Source of the DNA: Mycolicibacterium arenosum
GTDB lineage: Bacteria > Actinomycetota > Actinomycetes > Mycobacteriales > Mycobacteriaceae
Length of the DNA: 64,000 nucleotides
Direction: 5' to 3'
Assembly: GCF_024320865.1 (NCBI RefSeq)
Contig: NZ_JANDBD010000013.1
Coordinates: forward strand, 166,029-230,028
Shown here: in pieces, positions 1 through 7,686 of the stretch
How positions within the stretch are numbered: the stretch's first letter is position 1
Layout of the letters: every line of letters starts with the position of its first letter
Notes under the pieces: model-generated
Databases searched by the model: none
Told to the model about the DNA's origin: nothing
Seen by the model: the letters and a program-made list of their open reading frames with translations, nothing else
Program-made: the position numbers and the translations under genes

Positions 1-1863
1 GATGATCTCGGCCGCGTAGCCGCCGACGTTGAGGCTGAACGCGATGACCGCGGCGGGGAACGGGTCGATCTTCACGCCGAATTCGGGTAGCGCGTAGAAC
101 ACGATGAACAGCTGCACCAGCAGCGGAGTGCCGCGGATGATCGAGATGTAGAACCTGGCCACGTTGCTCAGCACCACGTTCGACGACAGCCGCGCCAGCG
201 CCACCGCCAGCGCGATCACCAGGCCGACGATGAAGCTGATGATCGTCAGCGGGATGGTCATGGTGAGCGCGGCCTTGGCCAGCGGCCACAGGTTGTCGAG
301 GATCAGCTGGAACGCCGAGCGGACCGGGGGCGCCTCCTGCTGCGATCCCGGCGGGCTCTGAGTGCCCTCCGGTGCGGCACCCGTCGCGTCGGCCTTCAGG
401 TACTTCTGCGAGATCTCGGAGAGCGTGCCGTCGGCGCGCAGATCGTCGAGTGCGCCGTCGAGTTCGGGCAGATAGCCGCTGTCCTTGCGGGCCGCGAAGC
501 CCTGGTCGCTCTTCTCGCCCGTCTGCGCGGCGATCTTGACCGACGTGTCTCCCGTCTCCGCGAGATAGGCGTAGACCGCGATGCTGTCGTTCACGGTGGC
601 GTCGATGCGGCCCTGGTTCAGCAGCGTGATCGCCTGCGCGAAACCCTCCACCCCCTCGACGTCGGCACCGGCGTCGCGGGCGACCTGGGCCCAGTTGCTG
701 GTGATCGACTGGGCGGTCCTCTTGCCCTTCAGGTCGGTGAGCGACGTGATCGAGTCGTCGTCGGCCCTGGTGACGATCACCCCCTCGCCGACGGAGTAGG
801 GCTCCGAGAGGTCGTACTTGGCTTGGCGTTCCGGTGTGATGGTGACCTGGTTGGCGACGATGTCGAAGCGGTTGGCCTCCAGCGCCGCGAAGATCGAGTC
901 CCACGGCGTCTCGACGAATTCGACTGGGACACCGAGCTGTTCACCGACCGCCTTGGCGACGTCGATGTCGTAGCCGACGAGTTCGCCGGTCGCGGGATCG
1001 TGATAGCTGAACGGCGAGTACGTGCCCTCGGTGCCGACGCGCAGCACCCCGGCGGCCCGGATCGGCGTGTTCGCGGGTGCCCCCGTGGCGTCGGCTTTGA
1101 GGTACTTCTGCGAGATCTCGGCCAGGGTGCCGTCGGCCCGCAGTTCGTTCAGCGCCCTGTCCAGTTCGGGGAGGTAACCGCTGTCCTTGCGGGCGGCGAA
1201 GCCCTGTTCGCTCTTCTCGCCGACGGTGCCCGCGATCTTGACCGTCTTGTCGCCCGTCTCCGCGAGGTAGGCGTAGACGGCGATGCTGTCGTTGATGACG
1301 ACGTCGACGCGACCCTGGTTGAGCAGCGTGATGGCCTGGGCGAAGCCGTCGACGGCCTCGACCCTGGCACCGGCCTTCTTCGCGACCTCCGACCAGTTGC
1401 TGGTGGCGTTCTCGGCGGCGGTCTTGCCCTTGATGTCGGCGAGCGACGTGATCGAGTCGTCGTTCGCCCGTGTGACGATCACGCCCTCGCCCACGGTGTA
1501 GGGCTGCGACAGGTCGTACTTGCCCTGGCGTTCGGGATTGATGGTCACCTGGTTGGCGACGACGTCGAACCGGCTGGCCTCGAGTGCGGCGAACATCGAG
1601 TCCCACGGTGTTTCGACGAATTCGACTGGCACACCCAGCTTCTCGCCGACCGCCTTGGCGACGTCGACGTCGTACCCGACGAGTTCGCCCGTCGCGGGGT
1701 CGTGGTAGCTGAAGGGCGAGTAGACGCCTTCGGTGCCGACGCGCAGCACCCCGGCCGACCTGATCGGATCCTCGGTCTTACCGGACGAGCCGCAGGCGGT
1801 GGCGAACACCACCAGCAGTGCGACGAGTGCGACGAGCGACCGGGGGAGGCGAGAGGTGGTCAC
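1..1863 (-). CDS. Amino-acid ABC transporter: tandem substrate-binding domains fused to permease (partial, C-terminus off window)
   Basis: Imports a polar amino acid (glutamine/glutamate class by family). The protein begins with GTG at 1863 and stays open to base 1, so the 3' end is missing. Residues 1-24 form a lipoprotein signal with lipobox ATAC and Cys24. Residues ~29-263 and ~264-497 are two type-3 solute-binding domains that repeat each other almost word for word (RVGTEG.YSPFSYHDPATGE, then FVETPWDS); in DNA the repeats are offset by 702 bp. A linker rich in Pro/Gln follows, then from ~515 the HisM/GlnP-type permease with the segment SIIRGTPLLVQL. Fusion of two binding domains to the membrane domain is known from Lactococcus GlnP. 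No ATPase gene is visible; it should lie left of the window. The family call is firm, the substrate is inferred. Confidence 0.9.
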   Translation of the reverse strand, partial: MTTSRLPRSLVALVALLVVFATACGSSGKTEDPIRSAGVLRVGTEGVYSPFSYHDPATGELVGYDVDVAKAVGEKLGVPVEFVETPWDSMFAALEASRFDVVANQVTINPERQGKYDLSQPYTVGEGVIVTRANDDSITSLADIKGKTAAENATSNWSEVAKKAGARVEAVDGFAQAITLLNQGRVDVVINDSIAVYAYLAETGDKTVKIAGTVGEKSEQGFAARKDSGYLPELDRALNELRADGTLAEISQKYLKADATGAPANTPIRAAGVLRVGTEGTYSPFSYHDPATGELVGYDIDVAKAVGEQLGVPVEFVETPWDSIFAALEANRFDIVANQVTITPERQAKYDLSEPYSVGEGVIVTRADDDSITSLTDLKGKRTAQSITSNWAQVARDAGADVEGVEGFAQAITLLNQGRIDATVNDSIAVYAYLAETGDTSVKIAAQTGEKSDQGFAARKDSGYLPELDGALDDLRADGTLSEISQKYLKADATGAAPEGTQSPPGSQQEAPPVRSAFQLILDNLWPLAKAALTMTIPLTIISFIVGLVIALAVALARLSSNVVLSNVARFYISIIRGTPLLVQLFIVFYALPEFGVKIDPFPAAVIAFSLNVGGYAAEII

Positions 1864-1907
1864 CGGCGGACCGTAGCAACCCGGCGCGCGGCCGGACAGG
1901 GTTCTGC

Positions 1908-2780
1908 TCACGACGGGCGGTATACCCACGGTTGACGGGGTAAGCACCCCGGCTCGAATTCGCCGAGCATGCCGTCCAACGTGGTCGCCGAGTACCCGAG
2001 CGACGACGCGATCAGGGTGAGCGCATGCTCAACCCCCAGTTCGGCCAACGTGACAGCGCCGTCGCGCTTGGCGAGTCGCTTACCCTCGGCGTTGACGGCC
2101 AGCGGCACGTGGGCGTAGGTCGGCGGGAGGTGGCCGAGCAGCGTCGCGAGGTACGCCTGCCGTGGCGACGACGACAGCAGGTCGTCGCCGCGCACCACCT
2201 GGTCGACGTGTTGCGCCGCGTCGTCGACGACGACGGCGAGGTTGTAGGCGGGCACACCGTCGAAGCGGCGCAGCACGAAATCGTCGACCAGGCCGGTGTA
2301 TTCGCCGTGCAGCAGGTCGGTGACGGTGAATGCGGTGACGTCGGAGCGCAGTCGCAGCGCGGGCGGCCGGTCAGCCGAGGCCCGGCGTTCTGAGCGCTCG
2401 GCGTCGGTCAGGTCCCGGCAGGTGCCGGGATAGGCGCCCTCCGGGGCGTGCGGTGCCCGCGGCGCGGAGAGGATGTCCTTTCTGCTGCAGAAGCATTCGA
2501 ACGTCAACCCGCGTGCGGTCAGGTCGTCGACCACCTCGTGGTACCGCCCCTCGTGGGCGGTTTGGCGCTCGGGCGGTTCGTCCCACGTGACGCCGATGGC
2601 GGCCAGATCCGCTACCTGCCCGGCGGCGATGTCCGGGGACGTGCGGTCGTCGAGATCCTCGACGCGGATCAGGAACCGGCGTCCGGTCGACCGGGCGAAC
2701 AGCCAGGCCAGCGCCGCCGTGCGCAGGTTGCCGATGTGCAGATCGGCCGACGGACTGGGTGCGAACCGGCCGGACTGCAT
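1908..2780 (-). CDS. gluQ: Glutamyl-Q tRNA(Asp) synthetase GluQRS
   Basis: A 290-residue truncated class I glutamyl-tRNA synthetase lacking the anticodon-binding domain, the usual size for GluQRS. By family it activates glutamate and attaches it to queuosine-34 of tRNA-Asp. The HIGH-like motif is HIGN (residues 15-18) and the KMSKS-like loop is KRLAKRDG (234-241). A zinc site is formed by Cys96, Cys98, Tyr117 and Cys121, as in other GluQRS proteins. The N-terminus RFAPSPSADLHIGN is canonical, which fixes the ATG at 2780. It stands 44 bp upstream of the transporter gene on the same strand. The target modification may not exist in this organism, so the physiological substrate is open. Confidence 0.9.
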   Translation of the reverse strand: MQSGRFAPSPSADLHIGNLRTAALAWLFARSTGRRFLIRVEDLDDRTSPDIAAGQVADLAAIGVTWDEPPERQTAHEGRYHEVVDDLTARGLTFECFCSRKDILSAPRAPHAPEGAYPGTCRDLTDAERSERRASADRPPALRLRSDVTAFTVTDLLHGEYTGLVDDFVLRRFDGVPAYNLAVVVDDAAQHVDQVVRGDDLLSSSPRQAYLATLLGHLPPTYAHVPLAVNAEGKRLAKRDGAVTLAELGVEHALTLIASSLGYSATTLDGMLGEFEPGCLPRQPWVYRPS

Positions 2781-2847
2781 GACCGCAATCTAGCCGAGGC
2801 CCCGATCCAAACACCGCCCCAACACCGCGGCTGGTGAACTCTCCGGC

Positions 2848-3225
2848 ATGATCTCGTTTCCCGTGTACACCGCACTCGCCGCACCTCTCGCCGCCGCAGC
2901 CGTGGTACTCGTCCCGATGAGCGCCGCAACCGCCGAGCCGGCGGGTCCACTGATCGAAACGACCTGCTCCTACGAGCAACTCGACGCCGCGCTGCGCATC
3001 GAGGCGCCGCAGGTGGCGGACCGGCTGGCGCAGAACCCGACTGCGCAGCAGCGGGTCCGAGACTTCCTCGCGCTGCCGGTCGACCAGCGGCGTGATCGCG
3101 TGCAGGACGTGCTTGCTCGGAACCCCGACTGGCAGCAGAAGATCGACGAGAAGCGCGGCACTCCGGAAGGTCAGCAGAAGATCGACACGATGAACAGGAT
3201 CGCGACGACCTGTCCCGGCTACTGA
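2848..3225 (+). CDS. Hemophore-related secreted protein
   Basis: A 125-residue exported protein. Residues 1-29 are a signal peptide ending in the cleavage-like ATAEP. The mature part is short and all-helical, with one Cys near each end (Cys40 in ETTCSY and Cys122 in TTCPGY), a repeated NP.(A/W)QQ pattern and several Arg/Gln-rich helices. This arrangement is typical of the mycobacterial hemophore-like family related to Rv0203, which binds haem outside the cell. It is transcribed divergently from gluQ and its 3' end overlaps the convergent histidine kinase gene by 7 bp. Haem binding itself is inferred from the family. Confidence 0.75.
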   Translation: MISFPVYTALAAPLAAAAVVLVPMSAATAEPAGPLIETTCSYEQLDAALRIEAPQVADRLAQNPTAQQRVRDFLALPVDQRRDRVQDVLARNPDWQQKIDEKRGTPEGQQKIDTMNRIATTCPGY

Positions 3226-4370
3226 GCGCCGGGCAACTCCACCTCGACCACCAGCCCACCGCCCTGGCGAGCGGTGAGGCGGAGCGCTCCGCCGTGAGCG
3301 GTGGCGATGGAGCGGACGATCGACAATCCCAGACCGGTACCGCCGCCGGTGCGGGAGTCGGGGCCGTCCGCTCCGTGCCGCCGGAACGGTTCGAGCAGTC
3401 CGGCCACGTCGCCGGGCGCGACCACCGGGCCGCTGTTCTCGACGACCAGGACGGCGCGGGCACCGCGCATGGCGACCACGACGCGCACCCAGCCCTCGCT
3501 CGAGTTGTAACGAATGGCGTTGTCGATGAGGTTGCCCGCCAGACGCTCGAGCAGGGTGGGGTCGCCCAAAGTGACCGCGGGGTGCAGATCCGCGACGAGG
3601 GAGACGCCTGCGGTGTCGGCCGCCGCCCGTGCCGCCCCGATGGCCCGCTCGGTGACCTCGGCGAGGTTCACGCGCGTGCGGGTTTCCAGCCGGCGCTGGC
3701 TGCTCGCCAGTACCAGCAGCCCGTCGATCAGGCGCTCCTGACGGTGGTTGACCGCCAGCAGTGTCGCACCGAGCCGACGTGTCGACTCGGGCGTCGCGGA
3801 GTCGTCCAGCGCGACTTCGATGAGGGTTCGGTTGATCGCCAACGGGGTTCGCAGTTCGTGCGACGCGTTGGCGACGAAGTGGCGCTGTCCGTCGAACGCA
3901 CGATCCAGACGTTCGAGCATGTCATCGAAAGTGTCTGCCAGAACCTTGATCTCGTCGTCCGGGCCCGTCATCGAGATGCGTTCGCTGAGATGCAGATCGG
4001 CGACCCGGCGCGCTGTCGCGGTGACGTCGTGCAGAGGCGCAAGGACACGGCCGGCGAGGAGCCAACCGATGAGCCCCGCCAGGAGGCCGACGACGCCCAG
4101 CGACGCCAGCGAGAACACCAGCATCGCGCGAAGTGTTTCGCGGCGCTCTCGGGCGGCCTGCTCGGAGATGGTGTCGACCACCCGCTCGATCACGGGCATG
4201 CGCCCGAGCCCGCGTTGGTCCACGGCCTGGTCGAACAGCGCTCGCGCGTTGTTCGCGGGCCGGTGGCTCAGCGAGATCTGCAGATAGAAGAACATCAACG
4301 CGACGAGCAGTGCCCCCGCGACGAAGAACGCTCCGGCGTACAGCAGCGTGAGGCGAGTGCGGATCTTCAT
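3219..4370 (-). CDS. Two-component sensor histidine kinase
   Basis: A 383-residue membrane sensor kinase, partner of the response regulator just upstream (4-bp ATGA overlap at 4367-4370, which also selects this start: MKIRTRLTLLYAG). One transmembrane helix lies at ~7-29 and a second before the HAMP segment (LAGLIGWLLAGRVLAPL); the extracytoplasmic sensor loop between them is short (~65 residues). The dimerisation/phosphoacceptor box is NASHELRTPLA. The ATP-binding domain has the N box NLIDNAIRYNS and the G boxes TGGGTGLGLSIV. The signal sensed cannot be read from the sequence. The gene converges on the hemophore-like gene. Confidence 0.92.
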   Translation of the reverse strand: MKIRTRLTLLYAGAFFVAGALLVALMFFYLQISLSHRPANNARALFDQAVDQRGLGRMPVIERVVDTISEQAARERRETLRAMLVFSLASLGVVGLLAGLIGWLLAGRVLAPLHDVTATARRVADLHLSERISMTGPDDEIKVLADTFDDMLERLDRAFDGQRHFVANASHELRTPLAINRTLIEVALDDSATPESTRRLGATLLAVNHRQERLIDGLLVLASSQRRLETRTRVNLAEVTERAIGAARAAADTAGVSLVADLHPAVTLGDPTLLERLAGNLIDNAIRYNSSEGWVRVVVAMRGARAVLVVENSGPVVAPGDVAGLLEPFRRHGADGPDSRTGGGTGLGLSIVRSIATAHGGALRLTARQGGGLVVEVELPGAQ

Positions 4371-5023
4371 GGCATCCGGTACCCGACGCCGGGTTCGGTC
4401 TCGATGAGCGGTGGCTCGCCGAGCTTTCTGCGGAGCATCATGATCGTGTACCTCACCACACCGGTGAACGGGTCGGTGTGCTCGTCCCAGGCCTTCTCGA
4501 GCAGGTACTCGGCTGAGACGACGCCGCCCTCGGCGAGCATGAGCTCGTTGAGAACGGCGAATTCCTTGCGGGACAACGCGATCTGCGTCGAGTCGCGGCT
4601 GACTGTGCGTCGGTGCTGATCCAGTTGGACGCCGTTGCGCTCCAGCACCGGTGGGTTCGCGGGCCGTGACCGACGGGCCAGCGCCTGGATGCGGGCGACG
4701 AGCTCGGCGAACGCGAACGGTTTGGCGAGGTAGTCGTCGGCGCCGAGGCCGAGCCCCGTCACTCGGTCGGCGATCGTCGTCGACGCCGTCAGCATCAGAA
4801 TCCGCGGATGGCCGCCCGCGTCGCTGAGCGCCGAGCACACGTCGTCGCCGTGTACGTGGGGCAGATCGCGATCCAGTACGACGACGTCGTAGTCGTTGAC
4901 CGACGTCCGCTCGAGGGCGGCCGCTCCGTCGTACACGGTGTCCACCGCCATCGCGTGCCGCCGAAGGCCGTCGGCGATCGCATCCGCGAGCAGCCGCTCG
5001 TCTTCGACAACCAGAACGCGCAT
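4367..5023 (-). CDS. OmpR-family response regulator
   Basis: A 218-residue DNA-binding response regulator. The receiver domain begins MRVLVVEDERLLADAI; the phosphoacceptor Asp sits in VVLDRDLPHVHG and the conserved Lys in DDYLAKPFAF. The C-terminal half is a winged-helix OmpR/PhoB domain (LSRKEFAVLNELM, then VRYTIMMLRRKLG, and GVGYRMP at the end). An in-frame GTG at 5038 would add five residues, but the ATG at 5023 places the receiver domain exactly at the usual N-terminus. It is translationally coupled to the histidine kinase. Targets are unknown; the adjacent hemophore-like and Gly/Pro-repeat secreted genes are plausible but unproven. Confidence 0.92.
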   Translation of the reverse strand: MRVLVVEDERLLADAIADGLRRHAMAVDTVYDGAAALERTSVNDYDVVVLDRDLPHVHGDDVCSALSDAGGHPRILMLTASTTIADRVTGLGLGADDYLAKPFAFAELVARIQALARRSRPANPPVLERNGVQLDQHRRTVSRDSTQIALSRKEFAVLNELMLAEGGVVSAEYLLEKAWDEHTDPFTGVVRYTIMMLRRKLGEPPLIETEPGVGYRMP

Positions 5024-5060
5024 GCCTCCATGCTGCACGCTATCGGCGTTTGTGCGCTGT

Positions 5061-5094
5061 GAGGGCGGGTCGGAGGTGCGTCCGACCCGCCCTC
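5061..5094 (-). terminator. Perfect 14-bp hairpin after the Gly/Pro repeat gene
   Basis: Arms GAGGGCGGGTCGGA (5061-5074) and its exact complement (5081-5094) enclose a 6-base loop, 10 bp beyond the stop codon of the 5105-5413 gene. There is no U-tract, as is common for mycobacterial terminators. It could also insulate the two-component operon promoter. Confidence 0.7.
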
Positions 5095-5104
5095 GTCCGC
5101 AGCC

Positions 5105-5413
5105 CTAGATCAATCCGGGTCCCGGCAGCCCGACACCGGCACCGGGGAGCAGGCCCAGCCCGGACATGGGTCCGCCGAATCCGCCGAGTCCGGGTCCCGG
5201 CAAGCCGAATCCGGCTCCCGGCAGCAGGCCCAGGCCCGACGCCGGACCGCCGAATCCGCCGAGTCCGGGTCCCGGCAGAATGCCGGGACCGGGTGCGCCC
5301 CAACCGATGCCGGGATCGGCGCTTGCGACGCCACTCGTCATCGCCGTGCCCAGCACCGCCAGTGCGACTGCGGCCACTGCGGTGACGGTCCGCCTACTGA
5401 AGTTCCCGCCCAT
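5105..5413 (-). CDS. Secreted Gly/Pro/Leu-rich repeat protein
   Basis: A 102-residue exported protein of unknown function. The ATG at 5413 is preceded by a good ribosome site (GAGGAGCA) and starts a signal peptide, MGGNFSRRTVTAVAAVALAV, cleaved after ASA. The whole mature part is low-complexity: a unit like LPGPGLGGFGGP followed by GLGLLPGAG is repeated about two and a half times and the protein ends PGPGLI. No Cys, no charged residues and no recognisable domain are present in the mature region. Small secreted glycine/proline-rich proteins are common in mycobacteria. A surface or matrix role is possible but purely inferred. Confidence 0.7.
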   Translation of the reverse strand: MGGNFSRRTVTAVAAVALAVLGTAMTSGVASADPGIGWGAPGPGILPGPGLGGFGGPASGLGLLPGAGFGLPGPGLGGFGGPMSGLGLLPGAGVGLPGPGLI

Positions 5414-5504
5414 GATGTGCTCCTCTCGTACGCCGTGCGATGTCGCACGTCCTGACGAAGCCATCCTGGGCAGGCGGGCGTTTGGCCGACGTGAGGGTCG
5501 TCCG

Positions 5505-6269
5505 TCAGGCGTCGGTGGTGACCCCAACGGGTGCGACGACGCCGACGGGCTTGCGATAGGTCCCGAAGAGCTTGTCGCCGTAGCTCATCACGACGGAGAG
5601 GTTCGTCGGCCGCCTCTCGGAGTGGTGCAACTCGTGGCCGGCGGCGGGTGGCAGCAGCCAGCGCGGGTAGAGCGGAATGTCGTAACCGCAGTGCGTGACG
5701 ACCATGGCGGTGGTGTTCGCGATCGCGTAGGCGACCATGACCATCGGGTGCGCGCCGAGCACCAGCGGCGGCAGGTACAGGCACAGCATGACCATCAGTC
5801 CCTCGACGGGGTGGACGACGAAGTTGGTCCATATCGTCAGCGGGTTGTCGACCCGGTGGTGCACGTAGTGGACGCGTTGGAAGACGAATCTGCTGCCGTG
5901 TTCGAGCCTGTGCCACCAGTAGGTCAGGAACTCGCCGAGCACCATGTACATCGCGACCTGCGCGACGAACGCGACCGGTGTCGGGGCGGCGGTCGGCACC
6001 TCTAGGGACCACGGGTGGAAGTACGCGTTGGCAACGAGAAGGGCAGCGGCGGAACCGATGTACATCGTCGAGGTGCGGAGTCCGAGTTTCCACGCGACCC
6101 GCGCCGGGATCCTGCGGTAGACGGAGACGTCGAGGATCGAGAAGAGGACTCCGGTGATCAGCACCACGGCGACGACGACGGGCAGGAAGTAGAGCGGGAA
6201 GGCGAAGAATCCCGTGCCCAGATGACTCAGCATCCAGTCCCACATCGGTTGCAGCGCAGGCTGATTCAC
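5505..6269 (-). CDS. Sterol desaturase / fatty-acid hydroxylase family membrane protein
   Basis: A 254-residue integral membrane di-iron oxygenase. The eight-histidine signature is complete: HRLEH (WWHRLEHG), HYVHH, and HELHHSERR near the C-terminus, with additional His in FVVHPVEG and VVTHCGY. Several long hydrophobic helices precede the first box. By family it hydroxylates or desaturates a fatty-acyl or sterol-like lipid in the membrane. The GTG at 6269 starts 20 bp after the stop of the TetR gene on the same strand, so the regulator very likely controls this enzyme. The substrate is not determinable. Confidence 0.85.
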   Translation of the reverse strand: MNQPALQPMWDWMLSHLGTGFFAFPLYFLPVVVAVVLITGVLFSILDVSVYRRIPARVAWKLGLRTSTMYIGSAAALLVANAYFHPWSLEVPTAAPTPVAFVAQVAMYMVLGEFLTYWWHRLEHGSRFVFQRVHYVHHRVDNPLTIWTNFVVHPVEGLMVMLCLYLPPLVLGAHPMVMVAYAIANTTAMVVTHCGYDIPLYPRWLLPPAAGHELHHSERRPTNLSVVMSYGDKLFGTYRKPVGVVAPVGVTTDA

Positions 6270-6289
6270 GTTCGACTCCGATCGTCGGG

Positions 6290-6895
6290 TTAGGGGCTGA
6301 GGATCCTGGTGGCCGCGGTGCGCAGCTCGTCGATGCACTGGTCGACGGTGATGTCGCCCACGCTGAGCAGCGCGAGGTCGGCGAAGAACACCCGGCCGAG
6401 CAGCGTCAGCGACGCATCGAAGTCCGCTGGCACGTCGGCTCCCGCGGTGAGCGCCGTGAACATGCCCCGTACGCCGATGCGGAACTCGTCGGCCACCGGG
6501 CCGAGTGCGAGCACGGACGTCATCGTGGCGCGCACCATCGGCAGGTCCGAGGCCGCTTCGTGGACGACCTGCTCGATCGCGACGTCCAGCGCGTTGGCCG
6601 CTCCGGCGGCGGCGATGGCGGCGGGGATGCGGGCGGCGAGCTCGTGGCCCCACGCCAGCGCGGCGTCGCAGACGACGTGTTCCTTCGAGGCGAAGTAGCG
6701 GTACATCGTCGCCCGCGAGACCCCTGCGGTCGCGGCGATGAGCTCCATGCCGACCGCCTCGTGGCCCTGGGTGTTGATCAGCTGGCGCGCCGCCTCGAGG
6801 ATCCGGGTCCGCACGTCGGTCTGGCGCGCGTCGAGCGTGCGACGAATCGTCACGGTCGTTGCGCTCACGGGCTTGTCCTTCGGGTCGGGGCTCAT
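6290..6895 (-). CDS. TetR-family transcriptional regulator
   Basis: A 201-residue one-component repressor. The N-terminal HTH is clear (ILEAARQLINTQGHEAVG, then the recognition helix GVSRATMYRYFASKEH at ~residues 57-72). The C-terminal ligand domain is helical and not assignable to a ligand. It is the first gene of a two-gene unit with the fatty-acid hydroxylase. A 50-bp dyad starts 10 bp upstream of its ATG, strongly suggesting autoregulation. A lipid or fatty-acyl inducer would fit the partner gene but is inference. Confidence 0.9.
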   Translation of the reverse strand: MSPDPKDKPVSATTVTIRRTLDARQTDVRTRILEAARQLINTQGHEAVGMELIAATAGVSRATMYRYFASKEHVVCDAALAWGHELAARIPAAIAAAGAANALDVAIEQVVHEAASDLPMVRATMTSVLALGPVADEFRIGVRGMFTALTAGADVPADFDASLTLLGRVFFADLALLSVGDITVDQCIDELRTAATRILSP

Positions 6896-6904
6896 GGCGA
6901 CACC

Positions 6905-6954
6905 CTAGCTGGCACGCTTGGTGAGACATGTGTATCACCAAGAGTGCCAGCTAG
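6905..6954. promoter_or_regulatory. 50-bp inverted repeat, probable TetR operator
   Basis: The left arm CTAGCTGGCACGCTTGGTGA (6905-6924) and the right arm (6935-6954) are inverted copies with 19 of 20 positions matching, around a 10-base AT-richer centre (GACATGTGTA). The dyad lies between the TetR start codon and the stop codon of the hydrolase gene. A minus-strand promoter for tetR would fall inside it. A read-through terminator for the hydrolase gene is an alternative, but the size and position fit a TetR-dimer operator better. Confidence 0.7.
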
Positions 6955-6964
6955 GCAAGTGGAG

Positions 6965-7615
6965 CTAGGCGCAGGCGCTGCCCGCCTGCTCCAGCCAGCG
7001 CTGGGCCTGCGCGACGTCATCCGCCCACCGCCCGCCGGGCACGTGCACCGCCGATTCCCGGAACGCACTCGAGATCACCAGGTCCGGCTGGAGCGTCGCC
7101 AGCACGCGCAGGCTGGCCTCCAGTGGCGCGTAGTCGCTGATCGGCGGGAGGTATCCGGCCTGCCAGGTGCCCTCGTCGCCGACGAAGACGGTGTCGCCGG
7201 TGAACAGGTACGTCCGGCCGTTGACGCCGGGCACCAGGTAGCAGGTGCTGCCCGGCGAATGGCCCGGCGTCGGAACGACCTCGATGCCGTTCGCGTCGAC
7301 GTGCCGGCTTCCGAGGGGCACGTCGATGTGGGCGTGCTGACCGATCTCGGCGAGCTCGGCGACCGGTGCGTGCAGGACGGCCCCGAAGCGCTCGGCGATT
7401 CGCCGCGCCATCGGGCCCGCCTCGTCACGGTGCGACAGGTAGTGGTGGGCCACCCCGCCGAGCGATTCGATCTCGTCGAAGTCGGCGTCGGTGAGCGTGC
7501 CGTAGATCAGCACGTTGCCGTCGGTGCCGCCGGTCCAGAGGTAGGCGTGGGTGGTCAGGCCGGGGAACGGTGAGTCGACGCGGGTCTCCCACAGGTCGGC
7601 GCGGATCGGTTGCAT
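6965..7615 (-). CDS. Metallo-beta-lactamase-fold hydrolase
   Basis: A 216-residue soluble protein of the MBL superfamily. The ATG at 7615 (MQPIRADLWETRV) is preceded by GAAAGGAAC. The first metal motif is altered, HYLSHRDEAG instead of HxHxDH, while later motifs are recognisable: a His in PTPGHSPGSTC and an Asp in LFTGDTVFVG. Proteins with this SHRDEAG variant are a recognised subgroup, often annotated only as MBL-fold hydrolases. It lies downstream of the GntR gene on the same strand, with 71 bp between. Function unknown; thioester or lactone hydrolysis is a guess from the fold. Confidence 0.8.
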   Translation of the reverse strand: MQPIRADLWETRVDSPFPGLTTHAYLWTGGTDGNVLIYGTLTDADFDEIESLGGVAHHYLSHRDEAGPMARRIAERFGAVLHAPVAELAEIGQHAHIDVPLGSRHVDANGIEVVPTPGHSPGSTCYLVPGVNGRTYLFTGDTVFVGDEGTWQAGYLPPISDYAPLEASLRVLATLQPDLVISSAFRESAVHVPGGRWADDVAQAQRWLEQAGSACA

Positions 7616-7686
7616 GAGGTGGTTCCTTTCACGGGGTCGTGGGACCACCGTGCAACCTGAACCATTCTTGAGGTCAAGGGGTGACG

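Noticed and set aside
823..1935. 370-residue plus-strand open frame
   Set aside because: It lies opposite the tandem binding-domain gene; its Arg/Gly/Asp-rich translation is the reverse shadow of that gene and repeats with the same 702-bp period.
3219..4838. 539-residue version of the histidine kinase
   Set aside because: The extra N-terminus is out-of-frame response-regulator sequence; the ATG overlapping the regulator stop is the natural start.
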